A DNA stretch of 64,000 bases from Styela clava (GCF_964204865.1 NC_135257.1:7152151-7216150), one strand, 5' to 3'; shown: positions 24,260 to 35,620, counted from the stretch's first letter. Notes: generated by a model not told the origin, from the letters alone. Numbers and translations: made by a program.

Positions 24260-25002
24260 TCAATCTGTTGACGTGTAACTTATGTATTAATCTACGTGTG
24301 TTAATGAACTCAGACAATCGCGCATTGCAAGCGAAATTCGAAAAAGAGTAGTCATTCATACGCACCGATGTTTGTTTGACCAACTTCATAACAAAAGCGC
24401 ATACTTATTTGATCAAAGACATCAAACGTTAACTGGTGTGAGGCGGTGGGCGAATTGCAATAGTCACGCCTGCAATGGCCTCGCTACGATTATTATATAT
24501 CAGCGTTTCTCGAATCGTATTCCGCGGAACACTGCTGTACCGAGAGCTTCTTCAGATGTTCCGCGGAAACAGGGATCGAAATTGAGACTAAATTGGTTGC
24601 CAATTTTTTATTATCAATTTTATCTTCTAATCTCCCAGTGTTCCACGGGGCAAGATAAAAAGCGTAAGTGTTCCAGGACGAAAAACGCTGATAGACTTAG
24701 TGGGTGAATTTACTGGACTCATCACAAGTTCTAACTACGAATCAGCCGACCCAGACTAAACTCCACTGGCTCACGAGCTGGGGTTCGCCATGAGAGCAAG
24801 CAAACTTAATCTTTCCTCACAAAGAGATAAATAGGTACCGTAATCGGCATTCACAAAGATATGACTAACCTACCCGCTAGATATAGCAAGCTGTCTAATT
24901 ATCAATACAGTTAGCTAAGGTGGTATTCATAACCAAAGAACAAAAAAAATAGTCACACAACAGAAATAATGTAGTAGTTATATTTTGAAACTATCCGACA
25001 AA
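24260..25002. other. convergent intergenic DNA with a hAT-type fragment
   Basis: Lies between the PIERCE-like and NOC3L stop codons. The segment 24500-24665 contains CAGCGTTTCTCGAAT, TTCCGCGGAACACTG and CAGTGTTCCACGG, typical of hAT termini, but no complete element can be drawn. AATAAA on the minus strand (TTTATT at 24607-24612) could serve NOC3L. Confidence 0.4.
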
Positions 25003-28000
25003 TCATCTATGTCTATGTTGTTGTTCCTTAGCAGAGTCCCGTAATATTTTACTGGATTGCTTTCTCAAATCAGGACAATAATGTCTTCTGAGTGCATGAA
25101 GTTCCCACAAACAAGCAGATGTTGCTCCACAATGTTCAGGATCTTCAAGTTCCGGCAAATACACACCTGTATCAGAGTACAATCAGTTTATATGCTATTG
25201 CCAAACAAATAGAGTTGTCTTGAGAGTCGGGCATACACGCATTTCACAGGGCATTAAGTTTACGTATTGGTGAAAAGTTGGATAAATTTAATTTAAGATA
25301 ATACTTACCTTTGGCTTGTGACTCAATATCGAATAGAGCATTTGTTTTAGTGTTGCTTTGAATCAATTTAGATGTGATAACTAAAACAGCTTTAGCTGAG
25401 CTTGCTGGGTGTAGATTAAGTGATAAAGCAGCTAGCCGTTTGATGAATGCTTGCAGTCGACCAAGTGTTACCTGAAAACAAGTTATAATTCAGTTGAGAG
25501 ACTGACATTCCATACCAATCAGTGCCTTCCAACCTTGTTTCAAGTCAACTTTTACTGCCAATTTTCATAAGGTAAATATTTTAAATCACAAATACATCCG
25601 GAACTACAACTATTTCAGTAAAATCGACATTGATACAAAATCACCAAACATAAAGACATACGGGTAAAGACATTGAAACAACATTACATTAAAGGAAACT
25701 ATGGCAAACAACATTCTTTCTTTGTTGAAGTATATCAAGCCGGCATGTCTATCAAAAGCACCAACCCCATCAAAGTTGATTCTGCTGCAATATTTTTGAA
25801 AATTGACAGGAAAGGAAAGCGTACCTGCCGTCTTCTTTTGTTGAGCATTATATTCAAACAATTCATTGTTAAATTCAGATCACTAAGTCGATTTTCATCT
25901 CTCCCTCTTTTGACGTTTCGTTTATATCCAGTAGTTGAATAAATTAGCTGAAACAACGCCTCATATAAATGCTTATAAAATTCAGTCGGATCAATATTGA
26001 GTGCCTCTCCTTGACCAGATAAGACCTGTAGAAAAAAATTTGATTATGATAAGAAAGCAAAATTGTACTTGATGCTTGACAACAGACTAACTCGGTTGAA
26101 AGTTAGCTGCTGGTTCAACACTAATTAACTGGCCCACAAATGGGGGAGAATCGAATATTAGAGGAGTGTTGTAATGGTAAGATGGTTCACTCAAAAATAT
26201 ATTTTATCTTCCTTTAGCATCTGAATCTTTATTTTGGACTGATAGATGAAAAGCAGTGGATTGCCAATTCTTAGGTAATCTAATCTGCTTTATCAGTGCC
26301 TAATAAGTTCATTCAAACAAATTTCATGTTCACATTTTAGAAAAAAAGATTCTTCATCAATCCTTCCATTATACACAAGGTATTCAAACACTGTGTGTAA
26401 CTAAATCCTGGATAAAACTCATACTTATGAAAGTGGGATTACATCATAAGCATTCAATCTTCAAATCAAATAGTCAATGTTGTGGATGTATGATTGTTGT
26501 CTAATAACTTTCATTCCATTTACCTTAAATGCAGTTGATATACAACACAAGTTTTGCCTATAATTAAGATCACCAGAAGATATGAGATTCTGTAGAACTT
26601 GAATCAAATCACTGAAAAAATCTATGTTGATCAGATGTGCGAATTGTGCAAGACCTTCCAAAACAGAATTCAATAGCCTTTCTGGCCTTTGACCTGAAAA
26701 ATATCATTATATACTTAAATAAGTAAACATGAACCATTCATTCCAGTGTAGAAATCTATAATATTGGATAGGATCTACATATTTATCCCGGGGGAGCATG
26801 GCGAACCACGGCCTCTCGTCCGGTTACCATCCCATGTTTAGGATTAGTTAGTTATTTGTTTTTTGAAAGCCTGGACTTGATGGTGGAGGAAGCCGTAACT
26901 GACCAGCGGTTACGTGAACCACCCTACGGCGGCGAGGAGTCAAGCAATCCTCCCGCATATAATCATCTCCGCATGGGTTTCGAACCTGTGAACCCACGCA
27001 GGGTTGCAGCGAGTTGAATCATTTTAGAGTTTCCAAGCAAGTAGATATTGAGTCATTTTGTACATACAAGTATATTTCAAGTCACCAAGAATGATATAAC
27101 CCAAATGAAACAGTTTATTTGGTTAAAATCTGCACAGAAAGATTATAAAATCAAACAAAATTTCTTCCTTACATTTCTTTTGGTTTAAAATTTACACAGA
27201 AAGAGTATAAAATCATACAGAATTTCTTCCTTACATTCCTTTTGTTTCAAAATTTACACAGAAAGAATATAAAATCATACAGAATTTCTTCCTCACATTT
27301 CTTTTATTACAAAATTTACACAAGAAGAATATAAAATCATACAGAATTTCTTCCTTACCTTTCTTTTGTTTCAAAATCCTAAAATACACCAGAAAAACTT
27401 GCTGAATAATTTCAGTGTGATATTTTATTTTTGTTTCCCTCCTTTCTGTGGCTTCTGTTTCCTTGAGTTCATTCTGCAATTTTTCTTGGCGCTTCAAATG
27501 CTTTCGTTGACCTCTTGACAACCTCTTCTTTTCCACAGCAGCCTTTTTCTTATCCTTTGCACTCAATTTGTTAGGTTGACGAGACATCGCTTCAAAATCA
27601 ACATGGTTTATATGTAACGACAATAATGTGTCAAGAACCTCAGGACGAATCCTTCTCTTTGATCCACTTTCATCTTTTATTAGTTTGCATAATACCTGTC
27701 AAGTTGCACAATATGGACACACATATTAAATATTAGGTTTTGTCAATAATTGCAGGCCTGAAAAATGAAGCCAATGATGGCAGAGGGATTGGCATGCCGG
27801 ATTGCAGTCATTACAAACATTTTAAGATGTGGGAATTGTTAGTGGATAATATAAATCTGAGAGTGTCAATAAACATATGTCAATCAAAAAAATAGAAAAG
27901 ATATTGTTAATACCAGAAAGAGCTATGAGCCTTTTGAACATGTAAATTGCTAGCATAGAAGACTCTTCTACATGCAATTAGCAACACCATCAAATACCAC

Positions 28001-30127
28001 ATCAAAAGAAATATGTTTTTGAGCTATTTTATGTATGGCATACGTCACTAGGTATATGTCCTTATCCTATCTCAGCTATAATTTTCAGTTAAAATATAAA
28101 TTACGGTAGTTGAATTAATGAATACAAAAACTTTATGTTCATGCATTACAAACTGGACTAGAATATTGACGACAAGTCAAGCACAATTACGACTAAGCTT
28201 TACAGATAGGGGAATCCACAATTTTACTTTAGTTCTACATGTTTATTAACAGCATGCATTCCTGTATAAGCATATAGTATTGAAACTGTAACTATACATT
28301 TGGAATGGGAGCTCCAGAAGTATGTACACCACGATGGCGCACATCCTGAACATAGTATTTATACCAGGTTAGGGTTCAGGTTGTGCGCCATGTTGGTGCA
28401 CATACTTCGGGAGCGCCTTGAAATGAACATAATAAAATTATCTAACATTGACCACAATACCTATATAAACCAATCCCAGTCCTCTTTATAATACAATACT
28501 TACTTTGATTGTTGCCAAAGATGCCTCTCCTGATTTATCACTTCGGAAAATACTTCTCACAGAATTACAACACATTTCTGATATTTGTTTATTGCTAGAA
28601 TTTGTTAGAGGCACAAGAACCATAACGATATTGTTATGAAAGTTGAAATGTGTTGTCTTTTCATACAATTCACAAAGAGATTTGACTGCCAAGAAAGTCA
28701 ATTCTTTTTTCTCTTCTCCAGAAAGAATAGGATTTTTCTCTGAATAACATTGCATAAGTGTTTAATAATAACATAAGCATATATGAATATCACAAGTTAG
28801 AGCCGTATGTACATCTGCTAAAGCTGGAAAGTATTTCCACCTTTTCTGCAGATAAGGCAATGCCAATATTTAATTGGATAACCAAGGAGCAAGAAGAAAT
28901 GGATTACCGTGTTTTATGAACCATATTATAAAGGCCATCATCATTCACAAAGGACGCACCAGACTACACAGACACAGTTTTCAAAGCAATGACGGTACAA
29001 AAAAGCACTACCTGATCCATACATTAGGCGCACCGGCTTACATGACGCACAATCGATTTTGGAGATAAAATAGAATTGAAAGTGCCTCTTATCGCCCGTA
29101 AAATACGGTAATACCAATGTAAAATACATGGCCTATTATGACTAGTAATAAATTTCTAACCATTCTTTTCTTTTTTTAAAACTTTTTCCAAGCTCTCTAA
29201 AAAACTTCTATAGTGTCTCAGTAACCCTTCTTCAAAGTCCACCAATGTTCGAACTTCTTTGCTTAATTTCACAGACTTTTCATCTTCGGTTCTTTCCCTG
29301 ATTCGATAACCTACAAAATTTCACACAAAAGAACGTTTCATAAGATTATCATCATTTAGAGAATTTCCTAAAATAATATGTTTAAAATATCTACACCTAT
29401 AGATAAAACAACTAGCGTATATACTATGTGACAGATTTTAAAGTTGTTTCAATCATATACCATACCTGGTATAATGTCAGTGAAGACACAGGCCATTGAT
29501 GCCATAGCTAATTTACGAATAATAAAACAGGTCTCCATTGGTTTTTCTGTCCACATCATGTTTTGAAGTTTCTTCAGAATGCTGAAGTGAATCTGAAAAC
29601 AATATTAACTAAAAATTGTTTTTCCAATTTGAAGGGAAACAGACAGAGTATTTGTCGACATATTGAATTATGGTAGTTTATGACTAAATAGTTCATAATC
29701 CTAAACAGTTTAGATCAAGTAATCAAGAAAAAAGTAATCAAGAAAATTACAGTGTGTATATACATATATACGGTATATATAAATATAATACCTGGGGTTC
29801 ATTGACTATGTTTGAACACATTTTAGCAATCTGCATCTTTATTTGTTGAACATTTAATTTGGGTTTCTCTTCAGGTTTATCCATGACTTCATCATCTTGA
29901 TGATCACCTTCAATTACACCATTCTCCACCACATCATCTACATAGTACTCTTCATACTGCTTAATCACAGCCCCAGAAATATCCTTGATTGGCAATAAAT
30001 GCTTTATCTTTTTAGACGAATCTTCTTTTACATAAGATGTTGATATCCTTGCCACCTTCTCATACTGCGGCACGTTTTCAGAAAGGCGCCGCTTTCGTCT
30101 TCTGTCTGCTTTGGATGCCAGTACCAT
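25003..30127 (-). CDS. NOC3L: NOC3L, nucleolar complex protein 3, nine exons
   Basis: Minus-strand exons: 30127-29792, 29592-29466, 29310-29161, 28739-28504, 27695-27359, 26693-26524, 26025-25825, 25471-25309 and 25166-25003. Phases join perfectly to 627 residues. NOC3 acts in the nucleolus in maturation and export of pre-60S ribosomes with NOC1/NOC2. Seen: a basic N-terminus ([20 protein letters not shown]), [16 protein letters not shown], and the NOC3p-domain block [20 protein letters not shown] ... [10 protein letters not shown]. Next come a Lys-rich stretch (residues about 310-350), [37 protein letters not shown], and [13 protein letters not shown]...[11 protein letters not shown]. It is shorter than vertebrate NOC3L (about 800) at both ends, and the final 50-80 residues are missing because TGA follows soon after [12 protein letters not shown]. 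Introns contain a foldback MITE, a SINE and a 62-bp tandem array. Confidence 0.95.
26790..27017 (-). repeat. tRNA-type SINE in a NOC3L intron
   Basis: Contains, on the minus strand, GGTTCGAAACCC (26975-26986), a Pol III B-box-like sequence. A body with GGTGGTTCACGTAACC and GGCTTCCTCCACCATCA follows. A second, shorter copy is at 51575-51701 in a CLCA intron, sharing GAACCACGGCCTCTCGTCCG and GATGGTGGAGGAAGCC. Confidence 0.65.
27131..27375. repeat. 62-bp tandem array spanning a NOC3L splice donor
   Basis: About four copies of a 62-bp unit (CACAGAAAGA.TATAAAATCA, then CAGAATTTCTTCC) with starts near 27134, 27196, 27258 and 27320. The unit includes the exon-5 end and its donor; downstream copies carry the same exon-end-like bases. 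Only the copy joined to the exon at 27359 has the full CTTACCTTTC donor complement. The others read CTTACATT or CTCACATT, which breaks the AG|GT context. Confidence 0.8.
28308..28417. mobile_element. foldback MITE, 110 bp, near-perfect TSD
   Basis: Almost entirely an inverted repeat: CAGAAGTATGTACACCACGA at the left pairs with the right arm ...GGTGCACATACTTCGGG. Flanks are TTGGAATG (28300-28307) and TTGAAATG (28418-28425), an 8-bp duplication with one change. It is related to the longer copy at 41789-42023 and lies in a NOC3L intron. Confidence 0.8.
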
Positions 30128-30770
30128 TTTAAATCTGATACAGCCTATATTTGTTTTCTAGTCACAAATGCTTAACAGGTAAGAACAATATTTGCATTTA
30201 TTATTCATGTTATCAATCTTTGGACAAAAATCACAGGAACAAGGTTGTTTTTCTCCGCAATATAACAATGAACCATGCAAACTAGAGCGATTTCATACTT
30301 TAGCTTCAATTTATGGTACTTAATAAAAAGCACAATTGATGGAACTTCTTTGTGTAAAAATTGATTTCACATTATAATATATCAACTCCAGACGAATGCC
30401 CAACAATAAAATATACCCGGAAGACCAGAATAACAAACTATTCCATTATTAACTGAACACCCATGAATTTCATATTGCAATGTATAAAATTAGCTAACAA
30501 TCACAGAGAAATCAAATACAATATAGGGATATTGAACAGTGAACATCCACTCATATTTATAAATAACTTGTAATATTGCAAAAATGATATTGTTCAAACT
30601 AATAAAACCATAGTTTGAAATACAAGGTTCAGATTTTCAACAATCCCAGAAACCATGATCACATATAGAGAGAAATTCAAATCACAAATCCATTGCCAAC
30701 AACTCTTATATACCTTAACTCTTTACTATTGAGGTCAATTTCATTAAATTTTAATAATTCTCATTCAATA
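30128..30770. other. short spacer between EEF1E1 and NOC3L
   Basis: AT-rich, 643 bp, with both flanking genes on the minus strand. ATTAAA on the minus strand (30750-30755) could end EEF1E1. A TGTATCAG just before the NOC3L start looks like a weak acceptor. Nothing else is recognised. Confidence 0.4.
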
Positions 30771-31271
30771 TCAATATATTAAATTTCTTGAAATACCTAG
30801 TTTGGGGTATTTATTTGTTTTGGGAAGGAAAGTTTGAACATGGGAAACCCATCTAGCCAAATTTCTATATGTTTTATTAATTTCTTGGTATGAGAGTCGA
30901 GACACAAATTCATGTACTGAATATAGCAATAGAACATCTGCTACAGAAAGCATGTTTCCTGCAATATATGTATTCTGGCATAAATGGTTTTCAATTTTCG
31001 TTATGAAGTCATTAAAAAGGAGAGACTTTGAAGCTTCTGTTCTCAATTCGAGCCACTGCCATACAATTGCATGAACTTCGGGATTTGTGCCTGTCAAATC
31101 ATTTTTCTTCCATAGATCAGAGAGATACCAAGCAAGGGTTGCATAACCAGAAAGTTTACATTCATCACACGTTGGTATATTACTTTTATCCAGTTTTAAC
31201 TTTAACTTTTTTCCACCAAGGAAACTGTTGAATGCTGAAAGCTCCTCAAGTAGATCAGACGGTTGCGGCAT
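30771..31271 (-). CDS. EEF1E1: EEF1E1 / AIMP3 (p18), single exon
   Basis: 166 residues with no intron. EEF1E1 (AIMP3, p18) is a small GST-C-like scaffold protein of the multi-tRNA-synthetase complex that also acts in DNA-damage signalling in vertebrates. Seen: residues 1-60 as a reduced N-terminal lobe (LSAFNSFLGGKKLKLKLDKS), YATLAWYLSDLWKKN, then the helical domain with VWQWLELRTEA, YIAGNMLSVADVLLLYSVHE and NLARWVSHVQTFLP. These align with vertebrate VQQWLEYR, YLTGYNFTLADILLYYGLH and VSRWFCHIQHYP. Length is close to the vertebrate 174. A perfect 76-bp tandem duplication lies 137 bases upstream of the start. Confidence 0.87.
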   Translation of the reverse strand: MPQPSDLLEELSAFNSFLGGKKLKLKLDKSNIPTCDECKLSGYATLAWYLSDLWKKNDLTGTNPEVHAIVWQWLELRTEASKSLLFNDFITKIENHLCQNTYIAGNMLSVADVLLLYSVHEFVSRLSYQEINKTYRNLARWVSHVQTFLPKTNKYPKLGISRNLIY

Positions 31272-31407
31272 ATTTGTAGATTTGATATCAACCTTCTACT
31301 AGAACAGTTTATAATTTTTTCAGCTTTTTATTTAGTTAGTGCTAAAGTCAGAAAGTACGGTACGGTACCAGTTTAAACTAAAAATTTAGATAACGTTATA
31401 TGACTAT

Positions 31408-31561
31408 AACTGTATAAATTTCATTACGGTATTATTTTTAAACAACTCTCAAACTCCAGAACTCTCAAGAAAGTCATTAACTCAACTGTATAAATTTCAT
31501 TACGGTATTATTTTTAAACAACTCTCAAACTCCAGAACTCTCAAGAAAGTCATTAACTCAA
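31408..31561. repeat. perfect 76-bp tandem duplication upstream of EEF1E1
   Basis: Two head-to-tail copies with no differences, each containing ACTGTATAAATTTCATTACG and AACTCTCAAACTCCAGAACT. The copies start at 31408 and 31484. The absence of divergence suggests a recent event or an assembly artefact. Confidence 0.9.
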
Positions 31562-32344
31562 AGTCCCAAACCGCTTATTCCATCTGGAAAACTACCGCTA
31601 CGAGGTCCAAAACGTCTGAAAACTAATAAATATCCGTGGATAAACCTATAAATTTTTGTGTAAACGTGTAATCCTGACTATGGTACTCAAATTATTCGGG
31701 AATCCTGAAAACACATGCGATGTTTTTCTGACCCTTGACCCCCTGAAATTCTCCATAAAACCGGCACTTGAGTATGGACCACACCTCAATGGTATGGACC
31801 AGGGGTCTCAAACTCAATTTACCTGAGGGCCACTGAGACAGAGTCTGAGTGAGTCCGGGCCGCATCAGGTTTTCCACAATAAACGGTTAGCTTAGAAATA
31901 GTAAATCTTCTAAAAGTTCTTTATTTTTTATTCTTGCAAAATAAGTCAAAAACATAAATGTAAGTAGTTCCGCGATGGACCTTCCCCCAAGCATCGACTT
32001 CCTTGCTTATTCCGTAACATTGGCTAATCAGCAAGACCAAACTGACGTAACAATAGACGTTTTCGCAACCACTTATTAGACACTTTTGTCATTCAAAAAG
32101 ATTTTCAAGCATGTTTGTAAACATTACCGCGTTTTTGCATGCTATTTGTTAGTTTTTGGTTGCATTTCGAAAATTTAAGTATGAATCAAAGAACTCAATG
32201 ATCATTCTGTCTGCTTTGGAGTCGTAGCTTATTTGCAGTAATCAAAAATTAGTTTAGAAATAGCTGTGATAGACTAGGCTAAACTTCTCTACGGGTAGCC
32301 TACTATTGAAAAACAGGTTGTTGAATGTTGTGAATCAAAATGAT

Positions 32345-32610
32345 GATGTGAAACATATACCCCAACTCGCGAAGCCAACTCTAAAATGAGCACCAAAAAA
32401 TTTGCAATGGTAAAGTATAGATAAAATTTTCTCGGGGTCGAAGGTCGGTGAAAGCAATGACATTAAACAATTTTAATGTCATTGGTTTGAAACACATACC
32501 CCATTTTACTGGCGCCAACTCGCAAAAGCATTCTTAAAAATAGCCCCGAAATTTTTGCAATGGTAAGGTATAGGAAGAATTTTTCTGGGGACAAAGGTCG
32601 GGGAAAGGTC
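32345..32610. repeat. diverged internal duplication in the hAT region
   Basis: Two blocks of about 130 bp share GAAACA.ATACCCCA, CCAACTC, TTTGCAATGGTAA.GTATAG and CAAAGGTCGG.GAAAG-type matches. The first is at about 32350-32460 and the second at about 32488-32610. No coding content is seen. Confidence 0.6.
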
Positions 32611-33284
32611 CACTGCAAAATTTTTGTACTTATGCATGTTTCCCAGATCATCCCAGAAACATGCATGATTGAGTTGCATGTTGTCATTACGTCTTCAAAT
32701 GAAATGTACATATATCCATGCCTTTGTCAGGAATGAACAGGATAACCGACAACGTAAGTAAACGCTTTCTATGCGAGAACAGCATAGCCTTAAGATGGCA
32801 CTACAAGGCAATAATTTCCGGCCCTCATAAATCTTTGAAAAATCAATCATTTTCATTTCGAAATTATTGAATGATTGCCATAATAAGACTGAAGTGATAA
32901 GTCAATTATTAAAGCAATTATCTCAAACAGACAGAGCACATGCTCAACATATTATCAAGGACAAACTGTCCTTTTACAGCTGAGTGAACTTTATTTATAC
33001 AAGTGACCAGTGAGGCATGCAATGAAAAAATGACAAGACAGTAATGATTACTGTAAACAAATACATAAAGTTCATGGAAAACTATTGAACTATCATGAAG
33101 TCATCATGCTTTCATTAGTTAAATTGATGTCATCGTAGCTATTAGGTTCTTTCAGCTGCTTTTATGATGTCATAGTGCTTTCTGAAATTACTCTCCCTCT
33201 TCCACAGGAAAATCGGACGTTTCATATCACTTGAAAGAAATCTTTTCGAATAGATAACAGAGCACATTGCTTCTATACAATGTG

Positions 33285-33520
33285 ATGATAAAGTGTGGTG
33301 AATCTTTTAATGGGGAGAAGTACTATGAAGAGGTATGCTTGCTGTCGAAATAAATCAAGGAAGAGAAGTTGGCGTCGCTTGAGTCAGCACAGAAGCAGTA
33401 AACAAGCAGGATTGAGTGAAAAGCTAAAATTACTGCCTAGTAATGATACTGTAACTCGACGCATTGAATATGAATGTAACGACCAAAGTAATCAGCTTCT
33501 TCGTAAGTCAAAATTTTTTT
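33285..33520 (+). pseudogene. hAT transposase fragment (GTF2IRD2/FAM200-type), frameshifted
   Basis: Frame 1 from 33285 reads MIKCGESFNGEKYYEEVCLL before a stop. A shifted frame then reads LLPSNDTVTRRIEYECNDQS. Together they resemble the stretch of the transposase that reads roughly C..E..C.E....F....LS.NTV.RRIE in GTF2IRD2, FAM200 and ZBED5-related proteins. Stops and at least one frame change show it is dead. It lies inside the element 31800-34181, which explains its origin. Confidence 0.6.
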
Positions 33521-34272
33521 GTTTGTTTCACTGTCGCATCCGATACCCCCAGACTTAAGATTCGCGAGAAATATCTCACTTTGCGGGAATTCATGTCTCA
33601 AAAAGGAACAGATATATTTCGTGAATTTCAGGTTACTTTATCAGAGAATTACCGTTGTATTTTTCGCATCTCGCGTTTAATGTCTCTTTAAATTATATTC
33701 TTTCGTGACGGATATTACTTGAAAGCAAACCAGACACTGCGTGGTGGGCAAGGAAATACGTTTCCGCCTTGTTATCATTATTTCACCTTTCCTGTGACAC
33801 TCATTTTATTACGAATTGTTATATAAATTTGAGTATTTTAAAAACTTACAGCGTGAGAAAACTTAGTCCATCGTCAAATAACAACCAAGTCCGTCTAAGT
33901 TGGTATTTCGGAACTAGCTAACTAAATACTGGATTGCGCGGCCTTGAGTCGACTCTGTGTTTCGTCACTACTGTCACATGGCCCACGCTTGAAAACAGGG
34001 CCGTGTTTTTTACTAAAAAAAGGCACAAAACCTTAGAAAAGGGGGTTTGAATCTCGAGATCCCAACCCCAGTTGGAATAGCTAAAAATCTCAAACACGTT
34101 AGGCTATCAGATACAAATATAGCTAAAATTGTTCTGTGGGCCGCACGGAAAGTATCAGCATGACGGCTTTGGGCCACCCTGGTCTACCTTATCAAATACC
34201 TCCCGACTTTGCTGACCACTAGACCGTTGAAATGCGATCGCGGATTAATTCATTGGTCCACTTTTTTTTTAA

Positions 34273-34380
34273 ACAAAAATGCAGCAACAAGGAGAATACT
34301 AGGAAGAAAAATAGAACAACAATTTAAGAAAACGACTCATAGGCCCATTTCGTGTCCAATAAATAAGTTTCAGTATTTTT
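34273..34380 (+). repeat. 3' tail of SINE-like repeat
   Basis: Contains AACGACTCATAGGCCCATTT and CGTGTCCAATAAATAAG, the tail end of the AAC-tailed family, here uninterrupted. It gives the empty-site form of the copy broken by the MITE at 10613. Confidence 0.5.
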
Positions 34381-34574
34381 TTTTAATAAAGAAGGTTAAT
34401 ATTATACTTGAAGACGAAAGAAAAGCAAACATTTTGAACTTTGAGTCGTCTGGTGAACTCGTAATATTTTAATAAACACCGACAAACTATACAGAATTTT
34501 GCTATAAAATTTCTGTGGTGCCCCTCTTTTCTGGGTGCCCTAAGCACGTGCTTACATTGATGATTGTTCAATGG

Positions 34575-35144
34575 TTAATCCGGCGCTGCTGGTATCCGAT
34601 TGTCCAGTTCAGGAAATGATGATAGAAAAAGAGATGGCATTAGGAACACTGCGTATGACTGTGCAACACCACCAAAAAACATGGCAATACCGAGAAAAAA
34701 GAATGCCTTCGAGTAGATAGCATTCCATACTGCTACCAATCGGCTTCCGTATGTCATAGTATTGAGTGAGTTTGCATTAGAAAAAAATATTTTTTTCTGG
34801 GATCGACTAGGTGGAGATGGTGGATTATTGTCGCAGTAAAATACAAGCACAAGCGCGAGAAAAACGGCGACACCAAAAAATCCGTGTGTAGCTGTAAACA
34901 AGATTGTTACCGGAAAAAAACTCAGTTCCTTTTTCAGTAGCAGAAACGACCTTTGGGTGGCGTATGGGTATATCAGTGAGCTGATTATGCCAGCCAAAGT
35001 CTTAACAAACACAGGAAGTACAAAAGCCGTCGCAGTTTCATTCGAGGGAACCATGCAGCTGCTAAGAGAACTTGCGCCGTGCGGGTCACACCGTTGATAC
35101 AAGACATTGTGATTTGTCCTACAGCGGTGACGTAGAATAATTGT
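34575..35144 (-). pseudogene. SLC49/FLVCR-like MFS transporter fragment, frameshifted
   Basis: After an acceptor (GCTTTTCAG|ACAATT at 35144) the frame reads QLFYVTAVGQITMSCINGVT and AQVLLAAAWFP. It then needs a one-base shift to continue SNETATAFVLPVFVKTLAGI, several membrane helices, a NPPSPPSRSQ loop, and VWNAIYSKAFFFLGIAMFFG before stopping. Known SLC49 members (FLVCR1/2, MFSD7, DIRC2) have the AVGQ..., AAVWFG.NE.ATA and PPSP.SRS-type loop motifs in this order. That covers about helices 4-7 of 12. The rest is not found nearby: hAT elements lie on both sides (31800-34181 and 35621-37064). The shift and missing ends argue for a pseudogene; a sequencing slip in a real exon is the alternative. 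Confidence 0.65.
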
Positions 35145-35620
35145 CTGAAAAGCAATAAAATGCATTTACACAATGTATTACAAATGTTGGATTCGAATAA
35201 ATCTCTAAATACAGCCACAAAGTAGTGAGTTTGGAAGGACCGAGATTTTTAAGTTACTTTTAAGCTTGTGTCGACTGCTTGAACGTACACGGTTCAATCT
35301 AGAATTCTATCCGACGTCAAAGTCAATATATCATGATACCTGATATTTTACACTCAAATGTTCGTTTCACAGAGTGCACAGAGTGCATATTAAGCCGCCA
35401 CTTGAGAGCATATTTGATTTCCAGGTTAGCTACACGGGATGTGTACTGCCATTCAAGTGCAAAGAATTGTTCTTTTAATAATCGGTTAAAATGAAAAATG
35501 ATGATAAATGTGTCAAAAATAATGCAAACTTTTGGTGTAAAAATCTGATAAAATACATATTATATCATTCAGACATCAGTGTCTCATTGCTAGTGAAACT
35601 GTAGCACGAATGGTCTAGAC

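Larger units (their letters stand above)
31800..34181 (+). mobile_element. decayed hAT element with transposase debris
   Basis: The left end CAGGGGTCTCAAACTC with following GGGCC-rich DNA (TGAGGGCCACTGAGAC) is a classic hAT terminus. At the right, GTGGGCCGCACGGAAAG ... GGGCCACCCTG near 34181 is the matching end style. Expected 8-bp flanks do not agree (GTATGGAC versus GTCTACCT), so one boundary may be off. A transposase fragment is annotated inside at 33285-33520. Confidence 0.6.

Noticed and set aside
24372-24707. 111-codon plus-strand frame
   Set aside because: It overlaps hAT-type terminal sequence and has no protein similarity.
26975-26986. Possible tRNA gene from the B-box sequence
   Set aside because: No cloverleaf, anticodon arm or acceptor stem can be drawn. 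The sequence repeats at 51575, fitting a SINE.
30127-30771. EEF1E1 and NOC3L as a trans-spliced operon
   Set aside because: Same strand and close, but the 643-bp spacer is longer than typical tunicate operon gaps, and the acceptor-like TGTATCAG before NOC3L is weak.
34575-35165. SLC49-like frame as an intact gene from its first Met
   Set aside because: The first 20 codons of that frame are out of register. The family match starts in another frame, so the start is artificial and the copy is frameshifted.
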